From assembly GCA_003342895.1 (NCBI GenBank), contig PTFA01000028.1, positions 2,940,606 through 3,004,605 of the forward strand: 64,000 nucleotides of DNA, written 5' to 3'. Position numbers and translations under genes: made by a program. This DNA is from Casuarius casuarius. Its lineage: Eukaryota > Chordata > Aves > Casuariiformes > Casuariidae. Below the pieces are notes generated by a model, which saw only the letters and a program-made list of their open reading frames with translations, searched no databases and was not told the DNA's origin. Of this stretch, positions 51,336-64,000 are shown in pieces. Numbering within the stretch: the first letter of the stretch is position 1; every line of letters starts with the position of its first letter.

Positions 51336-52956
51336 CCAGTAAATAATTTCAATCTCTTTCAGTTTATGGAGCCATAAAAAATTTCCACCAGAACTGCAGA
51401 TACCCGAACTCTATATGTGGCCCTGCATCCCACACCTTTGTTTTTCTTAGTTGTCATTCACAGATGCTTTAAAACAGTTCACGGAATCACATAGGTCTGT
51501 GGACCGCAAGCTAATGGAGAAAATTAAATGGTCATTCCAAGCTTGGGAACAAAATTCAGGATGAGAGCATCAAGCTCACTTAACTGAGCAATAGAGATCA
51601 TAGTGGAGTGTCCCTTTCAGGTTCCTCTTTATAAAAATGTTTGGTTCTAGAGAAATAAACCTTCTACTAAGGGAAGGCATTTCGGTCTTTGAAACCTTCT
51701 CAGAGGCATTGTGTTTTCTTATCAGAGGCAGTGCAGGAGCTGAAGACAAGTTTTTCACTATTTCTCAGTTGTGCCTGCTGGATGGCCTGAGCTCTTGGCT
51801 AGAGTTAGCCCATTGCCAATACCATCTTTTGTGCATTATTTAATTCTAATTATCTCTCTTTGATGTTCTTTGATGTCACACAATTAAAATCAGTCCAATG
51901 AAGATAGATATCATGAATCTTTGCTGGGTCTTAACAGCATCACTGTTTTCCCCACACTGGCAACCCCAGACCTGCACACTTAGATACACAGCTTGCAGAA
52001 AGCACTTGAGCAGAGATGTGCCAGCCTCCCTGCTCACTTTGCTGTGACTTGCTCTTTCACTGCACACAGAAAATAGCTTTGGATGCATTGTGCTAAAATA
52101 GAACAATTTGACCCAAGTACGCTTTCTGTGACTTTGTGGAGCTTTTGAAACCAGACCCTTAAGTGGGATCTGGTCCAAATAAGCTAGTCAGTACCGCTTC
52201 TGAAAACATAATGAGGATACCCTGGACTGCTAGCCTGGATCAGTACAATCATCAGTTCTGCCTTGGGTTTAAAAGACCCCTCCAAGTCAGAAAACGTCAT
52301 GTTGAAGTATCATCTCCTTCTCTCAGAGGGAAACACGCCAACATATTGCACTGGAAGCAATCGGTATCTTACAGATAAATAGCACTTATTGCACCAATAT
52401 CACACAGCAGGGCAAAATCATAGTAGAAGACAAACAGTGAAAACAAATATATTTAAACAGAACCACATGTTCTGTGATTTCTCAGGACTAAGTCTTCAAA
52501 GTAATAATATTATTGTAAAACACCTCCTTTGGCAAAATACTGGGCAGTGCAAATATTGTAATAAAAATGTCATTTAGAATGTTATGTAAAATCATTCAAG
52601 TAAAACTCCAAATGGGAAGAGCAAATAAAGGAGCCTGCGACAGAGAAAATGTGGCTGGATACTGGTGAAAGATGTGGGATCAAGACAGACCCACCTAAAA
52701 AACATTGGGAAAGAAGTGTGTAGCTGTTTAGAAAAATGGTTGGGAAGGCTGAGGAGAAGCACACAGGTGGTGTGTGTCCACATATAGGTCCACAGACCTA
52801 TATGATTCTGTGGACTGTTTTAAAGCATCTGTGAATGACAACTAAGAAAAACAAGTGTGTGAGATGCAGGGCCACATACAGAGTTTGGGTATCTGCAGTT
52901 CTGGTGGAAATTTTTTATGGCTCCATAAACTGAAAGAGATTGAAACTATTTACTGG
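51336..52956. mobile_element. 1.6-kb foldback with 170-bp inverted arms
   Basis: The 170 bp at 51336-51505 recur in reverse complement at 52787-52956 with 8 differences, about 95% identity and no gaps. Arms begin CCAGTAAATA and end TAGGTCTGTGGACC. Several differences are CpG-to-TpG/CpA changes, as expected from methylation decay. The 1281-bp centre has no transposase-like frame. The structure fits a non-autonomous DNA transposon with long terminal inverted repeats, or two copies of a short element inserted head to head. No target-site duplication is visible outside the arms (left flank CATAAG, right flank TCTCTT), so the class is open. Confidence 0.7.
52781..52804. repeat. perfect 10-bp-stem hairpin at the inner edge of the right arm
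   Basis: CATATAGGTC, a CACA loop and GACCTATATG form a perfect 10-bp stem. The left arm's counterpart (AGGTCTGTGGACC) keeps only the inner five-base stem, so the hairpin is extended on one side of the foldback. Confidence 0.85.
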
Positions 52957-55900
52957 TCTCTTCTTCCTCTGTACACTTGCTTGTCTGTGAGACTGGAACC
53001 ACGGCATGGTGTCGGGGCTCTTCCAGCCACTGCACAGATCAGAGCACAGAGGGCTGCAAAATAAATCATGGCCACAGATGGCCCACAGAGGACTTGTTGG
53101 TGAGCTATAGGACTTACTGGTTATAGGGCACCAGCAATAGCTTTCCTTCTAGCTGCCAATTGTATGAAAAAAGGTCAGCTATATTAAATACTCTGTTAAT
53201 TGCTCTACCTACTGCTAAGGCAAACAAATGGTGTAATTTTTGTGGAGACTTTACAAGAACATAGATGCAACAGGAGATGTTCATTCACAGCAGTTCTGCG
53301 TGTTGACACACACATTTGGTGCTGGACCCCTGCCTGGCACCAGGAACTGTGAGTCCACCAGTGACCCTGACTTGCTCAACTCCACAGTTATTTTAAAAAA
53401 TAGGCCCTACCATCAGATCCAGTCAGACCTTTACTGCAGGAGACTGCAGCCATGAGGTCAGAGAAGGCAGTTAGCTGTAAATGGGAACTTGTGGGTGGAC
53501 AGAGCCGCTGCCACAGCTCTACACCATTCTTTCACTCCTTCAGAAGACAGCATGATGCCTGAGGAGCTTTCTCCCAACCACTGCTGCCTGTTGGTGCAGC
53601 CACTCAAGGCCTTCGGCAACAAGGCATAAATGGGATCTATCTTGTTTCTGTGAATTTCTCTAGCAACAGATAATTCTTAACTTTTTTAGATTATCCAAGG
53701 AAGTTTCTTTTAACTGCTCAGACGCCTAGTGGTGTGGCATTTTAGTGACCTAGTAATGGTCAATGGTACTAATTCTGGAAACAGGGTGAGGGAAGTGATT
53801 TTGAGCTGTTCTTCTTTACTGGAACTTGCCTACCTGCTAACCTATCCTCCCTGCTCCTGCCACTGGTGATGTGAATGGGCTGCCCCACAAAACAACATAT
53901 CAACACAGCATTTTGCCATTGGCCCCAAAATCGTGCATCCAACTCTTAAAATTTCAAAAGTTATTTGCGAGACAACAGGCAAAACTAAAATCTTCTAGGT
54001 AGACATGATTTGATTTTTGTCCCATGCAGATGCTGATATAGGTTGTTATATGTCTGCAGGTTTCTTAACATTTCTTTTCATTCTCTGTCGTGTGCAAGAC
54101 ATCCACAACAAGAACAGAGATCAGCTGAGGTGTTCAGCCTAGCAATGTCTGGATATAAAAGGAGGTAGCTTTGTGATTAGGCTTCCTCATTGTAAAGCTG
54201 CTTTTTTTCCCTGGAATTTCCTGCTGTTTTGAAAGAATTAGGATTGTTAGGTCATGGGACAGAGCTCATTTTTAAAACAGGCTAAGTCATTCCACTCATG
54301 TAAAGGAAATGGAATACGAAAAGGCAGAAGATAGTGGGAAAATTGGTGTTTGATGAGTTGGATGGAAGAATAGATAAGGAAAGAATGGAAAGAAGTAGAT
54401 GAGTTACAACCACTGGGAAAAAAACTCTCCTTGAGAACTTGTAATTGAATCCTCAAATCCCAAGCCACCATATTCTTCTACACACAGCAGAACAGCTGTG
54501 AAGCCCTTGGAAAATGCATATTTCAGCTCTTGCAGTAGCACAGACCATATAAAAGGATGATAGCCTTATGCTACTCTTACTCTGTTAGCTCAGTGGTCAA
54601 GCTTCTGCGCTGAGAGTTAAAAATATGCAGCCCTGCTAATCTTTCAAACTGGAAGATATCAGATTAGTTTCAAAAACAAAGGGAATTACATTTTTGACAA
54701 AACATTAAGACTGTGGAGCAAGCACCTGAAACTTAGGAAAGGAAAGAAGGGCTGCTTGTGCAACTTTATTCACTCCCCTCCTCCATGTTTGCCTTATGAG
54801 GTAGTCCACATGCATGTTCACAGGCTGTTTTTTTTCCCCACAGGAGTATTGCATCAGTCAATGCATGGGATATGATATGTGGGGGATAAAATTGGTTTGT
54901 CTAGTGAAGAAGCCTGCTGTCTGGAGGTCCCTTGCCTCATTTTTTGTGGAAGTTGTAAAGCGTGCAAGGAATAAGACAGGAGATTTATAAAGAGATAGTC
55001 TTTAGGTAAGGTAGCTTGTAACACTGGCTTTTATTTCTGTGCCACCAAATTCCTATATGATGCTAGGCAAGTCACTTAAATTACATGTTACAAGCTGGCG
55101 GTTTATATAGCAAGTGAAAAACAGAGAAACAGCTTGCAGAGTTGGGAGCAGGAGCCAAGGCAAAGAGTAGGACTGAGGGCAGCGTACAAGTTCAGGGGGA
55201 GCCTTTTGCACAGACATCTTTTAGGCATCAGCCAGCTGGCTCTATGGCTACGTTTGAGGCAGGGTCTGCTTCCTATCAGCACAGCAGCAGACGCCTGCTG
55301 CCTGCAGGGTGACTCACCCCAGCCAGGCATCAGTTGTTCCCATACGAGTGTGAGGCCCACCTACCGAGGCAAAATGTAAACGTGGGTACCACCCGATTGT
55401 GTCTGAGTTCAGTCTACCCTTATTTGATTTCTGTGGAAATGAAGATATTGTGCATACTGGAGAAAGACAAAAAAAGACCTACATGTTAAGAGTAACAGAG
55501 CACAAGAAGCCCTAAGAAGTGGCAAAGTCAGAACTAAGCAAACAAGCAATCATTTATAGGCCACAAAATAAATGCTAAGCTGCCAAACCAAAGAGGCCCT
55601 TCAGAGTTGCCTAACAGGAAAACCAGCAAGGAAAACAACCTATACTACTCCCACAAAATGCCTTACGGCTAGAAAAAACAGTCAGAAAGCCCTCAGTGAT
55701 TGAAAACCCACAGAAACACCAAGAAAAAAATAGCTGGTACACTTTGTAAATGGCCAAAAGTGGGAAAAGATGTGATTAAATAGAGCCATACCTATGGTGT
55801 ACTATGGCAAGACTTAAGCCACTCTAGACTGCTTTCTTTTTTGCCTATTTCCGCCACGTTTTGCCACACACTCAAACAAGTGGATTTAGGTAATTTTAGG

Positions 55901-58900
55901 GAAACAAATGCTATTTCAAAACATTATTTCTTCTTCCACATCTCCCTCTCTTCTATGCTTTACCTTTTCATGTGTTCAATCCCATACTTCAACAAATGGT
56001 TAACATTTTGTTTCTGTGAAAATACAGAGAAAATATCAGCAAAGACATTCAAATCAATGGCTCTGCTGTACAGCGCAAATAATCCAGCACAATGTAAGAA
56101 ACAGGAACTAGGATTACAGACAAGATGCATCGCCTGAGGAGGAATTCAAATACTGAGGGATGTTTTTTCCTTGTGATGTTTGAGGTCGTAACAATCCCAG
56201 ATTTATGTAAGTTAAGAAGCTTTAGCAGATCTGTTAGTTTGTAGGAAGTGAAGCAGCATTCTGCTGTAAAGGACTTCTAGTGATGGGTTCCCCATACATC
56301 AGAAAATTTAGATGTTCAACCTTCGTCAAGGATTTCTAGGTTTCTCTAAGAATTAGACACCCCTGAGTTTTTGCAAATCAAGACTTTTCTTTCACTTTAT
56401 TGTAATCATAATGCTGAGTTCAGTGACCCCTTTCTTCCGTCATTGTTTTTTCTCAGTGCTACAACAACATTATTCATAATAGCAACAACAATAGTAAATC
56501 ACATGATAGACTTATTGGAGTGTTTGATCATTTAAGTCATAAAGTCCTTTGCAATTAATTTTTGCAATGAACAAATATGGACTGTTGTAGCTGTGTTGTG
56601 CCCTAGGGGTAGTGGGGAGAGACATGCTGGGGTCACAGAGGACCAGCTAGGCAAAGCTTTCCTCCTGTGCATAGGGACACCCAGAGCGTCACTCACAAGT
56701 AAGGCACAAGCTCCAGGTTCCCTATACCATTCACTGGATTTGAAACATGCCAAGATGCCAGTAATCAACCGATCTCCCAAATCTTTCAGTCACCCTGGGG
56801 TGAATACCAAGTTCAAGTTGACAAGGGAACAAAGATAGCTGACACTAGCTGAAATCTGAAAAAATATGACACTTTTGGCAGCCTCAGGGCGCTAACTACT
56901 TAATACTTTCTAGCCTGGAAATAGGAGTGGTGGATGTTTTACTCCACCACAGAGATACTGTCTGGAATATATAAAAAATTTTTTGGCCTCTGTTTTCAAA
57001 TATGATACAGTTTCAGCTTGTCTGCTCTTTAAGTCATTGAAATAATAGCATAGAGGAAGTATTTTACCCACTTGTGTAAGAGCTCAACAACGACAGGAGA
57101 AGACACTAAAAATCTTTCACAAAAGTCCATTGTTTTATGAAATTGCAATCTAAAGAAAAAAACTTGCATTTACTGGAGTTTAAACTACATGCAGTTAAGC
57201 AGGCAGCTTTGCCAGAATATATAAGCAATTGATTCGTATGCATTTAGCTAGTAGATACTTTGAAGGCCAATTTTCAAATGAGTTCTCAGCCTGCTCAGCT
57301 CCTGCACAACCATCTATGAACACGCATTTCCTAACTAAAACCCCCTGTGTGCATGGTTGTTTCTCTCTTTAGGATGTACAGTTGTTCATATCAAGGTGTT
57401 TGCTAATGGTTTATGTGTGTGCACTACTAAAGGGCAGTTTCTGAAAATGCTGTCATTTTTTTTTCCAGAAATGTTCTTAAAAAATCATGTTGCTGTGCAT
57501 TTATCATTAGGAAACTAATCCTTTTATTGTATTATGAACTCTGGTTTAAATCAGACAAGTGCCCATGAAATCAAGAGGGTGATCCAGGATAGGATCACAA
57601 GATCACAGCATAGCTCCCTAGATGCCAGACCAAGAAACAGAATTCAACTTTCTTACCCTAGCTACATTAGTGCATTAGACTGAAGGATTTTGTTCTGAAT
57701 CGTACAAGGCTGAATGACGGTATTCCCTTTTGTTTTAAACTAGCGTGTAATTTTTTTTCAGATGTTATGTCTATTATATTACGATCATTGCTGAAGTAGT
57801 GAAACTACTTCTGAAATCTTCTTATTATATGAGTGCCAAAAAATTAGGCTGATGATACTAACCTCAATGAAAAACATGTTGTGAAGCAATGTTGTTTTCA
57901 TGTAGCTAATAGAAAATGTTGCACAATCTACAAATAGTAAACATTTAGATTGCTATTTTAGGATGTATTAATGACTGCCATACACCCTACCATACACTTG
58001 TTCCATTTGTTGCACTTAAAAGTCATAGCTTTGTTTATCATGCTCTATTTACTTGTTTATTCTCAATAAGTATGACATAGTGTAATAGTATCAGTCTAGA
58101 AATGTAAAACAGGGATCTCTATGCTTGGATTTTGGCTCTAACACTAACTTCCTTGGGGACCTTGAAGAGGATGATTAAGTCAAAACAGTTTCAGACTTGG
58201 GTGGCAAAAGCTGGGCAGCTAAATTTCTATTCAAGTGCCTGGCTAGAGAGAGGCCTAGTTTTCCTTTCTTGTCTGCCTGTCCATCTAACACCAAGCTGGC
58301 TTTTGATGCGAATCCCATCCTGTCTGGTATATAGATATCTTGTTCAAAAGACACTAAGGACTTACAGCTCCATCAGGTTTGCAAATCTCACCTTTGTGTG
58401 TGCAGCCAGAGTACTACCAGGCACAGCATGAGCTCTGAAAGTGCCAGTGTCAATTTCTCTGTGCAAAAACAATATTTTGAGGGCCTAGAGTTGGAGCCTG
58501 AATATTTTGTTCAGGATGTGTTAGTCTTTAGTCCCCGGAGACCCCATAACTTATTTCACAATGACTTGTTGGTATAATGCTCATTTGTGTTGACCATCCA
58601 AAATCCTTCTCAAGGTCAAGGCATTGAGAGAATATTTTATTTTAATGATCAGCAATTAGAAAGGGATGTAATAAGCTTAAATGCTGTTGATTTCATTTAT
58701 TTGCTTTTCCATGTATCAAGCACTAATAAAAAATCATCAGAATTCAAAGATAAACATCACTGCAGAGATATTTACTGATGGGTCTGATGCCTCTATTGCT
58801 GACTATGACGCTATTGCATTCTAGTATCATTTATTCCTGATATGGTTTGTTTGCTCTCTCAGCCCACTGCATATTCAACAGCCAACAGCAATTTGCCAGC

Positions 58901-60699
58901 CACACCACAGCCCTCCAAGCTGCTACAGGCAATTTTCAGGGCAAGACTGTGTTGGGGCTGAGCCAAAGAACAACAGGAGAGAGAGAGAGCACAAAGTAAT
59001 AGTGAAAGCTCGGCTGGCATCCCAGGAAGGATACCTCTGTAGTGGCCTCACAGGATACAGGATTATATATTGGTTCCTTTCCTGGAAAGCATTTTCTCCC
59101 AGCATTCCCCATCTAAGTCACATTTATAAAGATACTTTGGAACCAGCTTCTGTTGGTGTCTATGGGATTTAGATGGCTAAATTTCTTTTTAAAAATCTGG
59201 ATTGATAACTCTTAAAGTGCTTTCAACAAAACAATATATCAGCATTTTTCTCCATGTTTGAGGTCTACATAGGTATTTTTACAGAAGTTGACTCAACTGT
59301 GAGATTATCTATCCTGGCTCCTGCATCATCAACAAAACTGTCATCTAAGCAGCATCTATGATGATGACTTTAAAATAATTTTAGAAGTGCTTTCACTAAT
59401 AGCCAGAGGCCCAGTAATCTAGCTAGCCCACACATGGAGACTCCAGTGAAACTAAAGGCAGTTTTACCCAGCAGATCCCAAGAACGGAGTGTTTACATAG
59501 AAGGATGATACCATCATGACATTGTTTTTCAAACAGAGGTCTAAGTTGAAATGTATGGCATAACGTCATTCAAAGCACTTAGGTATTTACAGCTCAATAA
59601 TGTGTCTGAAAAGAGTTGAGAACAATCGGCTGTTGATAGTGGAGATACCTGTGAGTGGACATGCCATAATGCTCCTGGAAAACGTGGAAGTGTTTGTATA
59701 CAACTTGCAGGCAAGTTGCTACAACTTCTCTGTATGGATACTAGGTTGCTATGACTGCCCCTAATTACTGGTACCCATATTGCCGATGACACTTGGACCT
59801 AGGTATGCTCTGGTTACTATTTCCAGCCTTAAATTCTGAAGATGAAGTTTCAGGCTGAGACCTCTTGTTGAATGCTTTCTTGGGGCATGGGAATTGATGT
59901 CCAGATGCCTTTGGGCTCTTCAACTAATTTCAGAGACTTTCCAGATCCCTTAGTCATTTCCACGAGCCTATTCTACAAGCTTAATTTGGCTTTCTGAGAC
60001 CAAGTCACAGAAAAGCAAAGAACATAGGCCTAGCCAAGGAATCTCTTGACTGAAGTGATTTTACTTTGTAAAACAGCTGAAAGTTACAATTCTTTGGAAA
60101 AAAAAAGAACAGAATTTGTGAGACGCATCTTCTTCAAGGCTAGAAGTCTTGGCCTGCTTTCTTGATGGTTTCTCAGCAATAGCTCTCAAGCAAGATGCTG
60201 GACACTTATCCTGGTCAGGACTACTTTCTGAAGAACAATTCATTGGGCTTCTCTTGGGGAGGTCTAGCAATAGGATGCTTAAAATTCACTACGTGTTGTA
60301 AGATATGGCTCATAATTCAAAAACGGACATATTCTGACTTCATCAGAAAAATTACAACCTACTGAAATTCAGCTAAGGGACCATGAACATAATGTAGTCC
60401 TATCTGCTCAGTTGGAGGTATGTTTATTCTATCAGTCAAACATGTTGTGGCATAGCTAGCCTTAAGCTGTGATGACACAAACAGTAGGACATCATTTTGC
60501 AGATTAATGTTCACCATTCAATAAAAAAGACATTCTCCTGCTCCTCAGTGTCAGGGGCCATCCTGGCAGTGGACTGAGTACGGCAAAGATTCTGATTCAC
60601 TTGTTCTCAGGCCATCAGGCATCCCTCTAATTTCAGAGTGGTGCAAAGCAAATTTAGCAAGTCAGATAATCTAGTCCAGCTAAGTATAGTACACATTAC
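52957..60699. other. intron-like sequence, weak repeat traces
   Basis: AT-rich DNA without a supportable exon or RNA gene. MIR-like words occur near 55050-55080 (GATGCTAGGCAAGTCACTTA) and near 58120-58180. A (GA)n run lies at 58978-58991. Short open frames near 55.1-55.4 and 56.5-56.8 kb lack splice borders. Confidence 0.45.
55040..55085 (+). mobile_element. MIR-core-like fragment
   Basis: TGTGCCACCAAATTCCTATA then TGATGCTAGGCAAGTCACTTAAAT matches the order of the MIR core (tctgccact ... gtgtgaccttgggcaagtcacttaa). Short and diverged. Confidence 0.4.
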
Positions 60700-60780
60700 T
60701 TATTCGAAATACTCTCTGTGCTCTGTCTCCAGTCTTTAACAGATTTCTGAGTCTTTCAGCATTTGCTTCAGCATATAACT
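60700..60780 (-). CDS. candidate 81-bp internal exon
   Basis: On the minus strand a good acceptor (ATATTTAATTTTTTACAG) precedes 81 bp ending at CGAATAA followed by GTAATG, a moderate donor lacking the usual final G. Two frames contain stops. The open one uses two bases, then encodes LYAEANAERLRNLLKTGDRA followed by QRVFRI, and leaves one base. The peptide looks like an amphipathic helix rich in charged residues. Its exit phase fits the candidate at 49323-49375. It is the furthest-upstream member of the chain, so the start codon would lie right of this point, probably outside the window. Product not recognised. Confidence 0.4.
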
Positions 60781-63700
60781 CTGTAAAAAATTAAATATGT
60801 TGATTATAATAAGTATTTTTTGGATTATTGTGTAAGTACTGATTCTTCTGTGGTTTTACTGAGAATATCAGCTATTCTTAGGTAGGACATGCAATCAACA
60901 TATGAAGAAATGTGTCCTACATATAAGTAATATTTTACAGCTTCTCAACCACTAAAGCTGATTTGTTCATTCCTATTGTACAGATGGAACGTATGTATTA
61001 GTTTCATGCTATGTAAAGTTAAAGACACAGAGCCAAATCTACCAGTGTTTGGTCAAAAATCCTGGGCAAAAATCTCCCTGATTTCCTGGTTGTGACAGAA
61101 ATGAAGAATTACCAAATCACTCGGTTGAAGAGCTTACTTTCGTGCTTGCTATAAAAATGTGCTTATCAGTTAGTCCCTGTGTTGAACTGGGCGATATTTA
61201 AAGGCATATCTGATCAGGAAACTTCTTCCTTGTAGGATTTTTGGAAAAGAAGATGAGAGTATTTCCTCCCAGTGTAGGGCATTGATAAAGTCTTGATAAA
61301 GAAGCATGGAAGAGAGATCTGAGAACATTTTTGCCTTTCTTTCTTTCAGCATTTCATAAAAGATTTCAGGAGCACAGGCATGGACAGAAAAGCAAGATTT
61401 ATAGTTCTCAGTCCTAAAGCGAATTGGTGTTTTGCCTGAGCTGAAAATAGAGAAGCAAATCCCACAGTGGAAAACACCACAGAGGTTACATTTGAAAAGA
61501 AAACGTCATCAGGACTGTAGGGAAAGTTTCTCATCTGTGTAAGGCTGTATCGATATACCAGGACCTGTAAATTCTCACAGTAAAAACTGATAAATCTATA
61601 GTATATATCTATACTTAGAGAAATTGAAGCTCTTTGAAATACTCCCTCCTGAAACATCTTTGATCTGAGCTGGGCTTATAATTGTGAGCTAGCAAAGGTT
61701 AGTTCAAACTTCTTTGATATCTCTGAATGGTTTAGGTTATGTGTGTATTGCACAAATATATATGTGTTTATGTGTATATATACATGTATATATATGTATA
61801 TATATTATGTATATGTACATATGCATATATCTGTTTATGTGTATATATATATACTGCTTTATATGGACATCTACATATGCCCCCAGGCTACTATTGCTGG
61901 CAAATCTCAAGCTTGATCTGTTTGCTTGGATTTGTTGAGGGAAGATCAGCTGTCGTTCTTAAAATGCTGGCTAGTGTCATTAGGACTGTGATGTACTCAA
62001 ATGAATGTGGAGATGTAATAATGGAGAAAGGGATTTAGTCTAACCAAATCTTTTTTTGGCCAGAGCACACATGACAATTCATTCTTCTCACAGATGATCT
62101 TATTACCCTCATGGACCTCCTCTCTCATTTTGTCAGTGGAACCTGGGGTTGCACAGCAGCTCCTGAGATAAGACATAATTTCACACAACTTTAAGTATAG
62201 TGCATACTGTCAGCCAATTTAGCTGTTCTTGGACATGCAGTCTCACCCTCCTCTCACACTGCCTTGCTTTGCAAGATTTCTTTTGCCAGCATGGTGCAGA
62301 CTAAGCAAAAAGGCTGATTTGGCCATTAAAAGTTGTACATACCATACCTTAAACTATTTAAGAGGACACAGCTATGCCTGCCCAATAAAATGAATTTGTG
62401 CCCAAAATGTCTAACAAAAATACTGTCTTTCCCTACAACTTTTGTCACTCATTCACAGATGGTTGCTACAAATATATTAATAGATTTATAGAAATCACCA
62501 GGCAGTTTTTTTTTTTTTCCTAGATCTTTGCAAGGGTGTTGTTAGAAATATCTGAAGCTGAGGGAAAAAGTGGGGGTGAATGTTCAGCGAATTTGTCCTT
62601 GTGCAATTTGGTGATGTTCTGCTTCATTGACATTCACGAATTCACATAGCTTCAGAGATGATCTGAAAGATTTGGACAAACCAAGTGAGCTACTAGCACT
62701 GTGGGAAACAGGCTGGAAAGAGATGGCAAAAGTCTCCTGCAGCCAACAGCTCCCTCGGGCTGCTGTTTATCTCTTAATACATCCAGGCAAACATGCAAAT
62801 TTCTCCTTCCCTGGAATCTACCTGAGACAACCACAGGCTCAGTGATGCTCGGAGCTGCTTCTTGCTTACAATGCTTAGCGCGTTCAGCCCAGGCTGAGGG
62901 CCAGAGCATGTGGCTGGGAGCTTCAGTATTTTTTTCCTCACTTTTGCTATACGCTGAATATTTCTAAACACCAAATATGCATTGCGTACTCTTCAAGACA
63001 ATTCACCTCCCCAGAGCCTGCTGATTTGAGTGTCCAATTAGTAATGTTCAGCAAGGTCTGATTTTAATTTACATTTACAGAAGAACAAATACATAGCTCA
63101 AATTACAAAACATTTCAGATGTAACAGAGCAGATTCCGAATGCTGCTGCACTGGTTTTGTGCAAAACGTGAAGACAGCCCACTGTCTACTTTGGAAAGAA
63201 CTTACAGTAATTTTGCACTCTAGCTGCGCCATCTCTCAAACTTTTTTTCTACACCATAATTCCAGTTTTATTTCATGTATCAGGCATTTTTCCACATTTT
63301 AAAAACTAAATACAATCACATTACTTGGATATCTTCTTTTAATTTTCTGGTTCTCTGTTTGCAATTATTGTACAGATCAAAACTAACTAATTATGAGTCC
63401 TAATATGTTTTGATGAATACTGTATAGCCAATATGGAATTTTGCAACCTTCCTGCTTCTATTCATCCTGCTCTACACTGCACAATGTGACCATATTGTGA
63501 AAGACAAATGACACCCCACAACTACTTTTCACTTCAAAGTGCTCCAGTGATCCTTGGATAAAAGCTTGAATCCACTGAACCCCTCAGTTAACTTCACGTT
63601 TCAAATTTCAGTGACAGTTAGTGTAAGTAATATCATTAGTAGAAGGAGAAGAAGCAATTAAAATACTCACAGATGACTTTGTGAAGATGAGCTTTCTTCT

Positions 63701-64000
63701 TTTGTTTTATAGAAATATTTGTACTCATTATAAAATTAAGTTAGCATGACAATACCTGTGGGACAAATCTTTTCTCATATCTGATGAATTAGTTTAAGTT
63801 TCATCTACTATAGCTCCGCCTTCATTAGAGTTACTACATGCTTACACATATGTAACAGAGCACCACCATATGTCTCTAAGTATTACTGCCAGCTACTGGA
63901 AACTACAAATACATTGTACGAAATATTTTAAAAATCTATTAACATTAGAGGATGGTATCCACAGTTAAAGCTCCTTAATCTATGTGTAGTAAATCCCAAT
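60781..64000. other. intron-like sequence to window end
   Basis: AT-rich with a TA microsatellite (61755-61854) and a 13-base poly-T at 62506-62518. A slightly GC-richer stretch at 62650-62960 has open frames on both strands. A minus-strand GTGAGT donor near 63665 is preceded by a possible exon, but its exit base would create a stop when joined to the 60.7 kb candidate. No first exon of the gene was found. Confidence 0.4.
61755..61854. repeat. (TA)n/(TG)n-type microsatellite
   Basis: About 100 bp of interrupted TATATA, TGTGTATA and TATACATG units. Degenerate, so not a recent expansion. Confidence 0.9.

Noticed and set aside
61346..61657. 103-codon minus-strand open frame with an internal strong acceptor
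   Set aside because: No donor follows, there is no homology, and its hydrophobic composition is typical of AT-rich chance frames.
1..64000. Bacterial-type systems: operons, CRISPR arrays, defence or mobile-integron structures
   Set aside because: The sequence is vertebrate in character, with no Shine-Dalgarno-led gene strings and no regular direct-repeat arrays.
1..64000. tRNA, 5S rRNA, U6, 7SK, Y RNA and well-known microRNA seeds
   Set aside because: No intact A/B-box pair, snRNA start sequence or familiar mature microRNA with a matching hairpin was seen; the tRNA-like words belong to SINE relics.

Overview
The window looks like nuclear DNA from a vertebrate, most likely a sauropsid (turtle, crocodilian or bird). 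It is AT-rich and CpG-poor, with sharply bounded CpG islands. No open reading frame is long enough to be an intact single-exon gene outside GC-rich islands, and intron-type splice signals are present. The recognisable repeats are old relics: L2/CR1-type LINE fragments, MIR- and Deu-type SINE pieces and a hAT-type short element. No Alu, B1 or L1 was recognised, nor the common avian CR1 3' end, so the species stays open. I found no bacterial-type operon, CRISPR array, tRNA, rRNA or known microRNA. No symbol is given because I recognise no protein.

The best gene evidence is a chain of short minus-strand exons with very large introns. The two strongest are 39450-39516 and 12258-12337. Each has a good acceptor and donor and only one open frame, and their phases agree. 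Two further candidates upstream (60700-60780 and 49323-49375) continue the same phase. Two weaker ones downstream (11035-11066 and 2455-2515, the latter with a stop codon) might finish the gene. If this is right, one minus-strand gene covers most of the window, its start lies to the right of about 60.8 kb, and its product is acidic near the 12.3 kb exon.

Layout: 1-1 kb, CpG-island promoter with YY1/Sp1-type direct repeats; 1-12 kb, intron or flank with simple repeats; 12.3 kb, exon; 15-22 kb, repeat-rich stretch with an inverted-repeat element, a CpG-retaining block with opposing open frames, and a roughly 1.3-kb L2-like LINE; 22-39 kb, mostly featureless intron with a hAT-type relic and an ORF-rich purine-biased block at 29-30.7 kb; 39.5 kb, exon; 43.7-47.3 kb, two CpG islands on either side of an AT-rich, homeodomain-motif-bearing interval; 51.3-53 kb, a young-looking 1.6-kb foldback with 170-bp arms about 95% identical; 53-64 kb, intron-like sequence with the 60.7 kb exon candidate.

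All identities come from reading the sequence by eye. No alignment or database search was possible, so exon and repeat calls are hypotheses with stated confidence.
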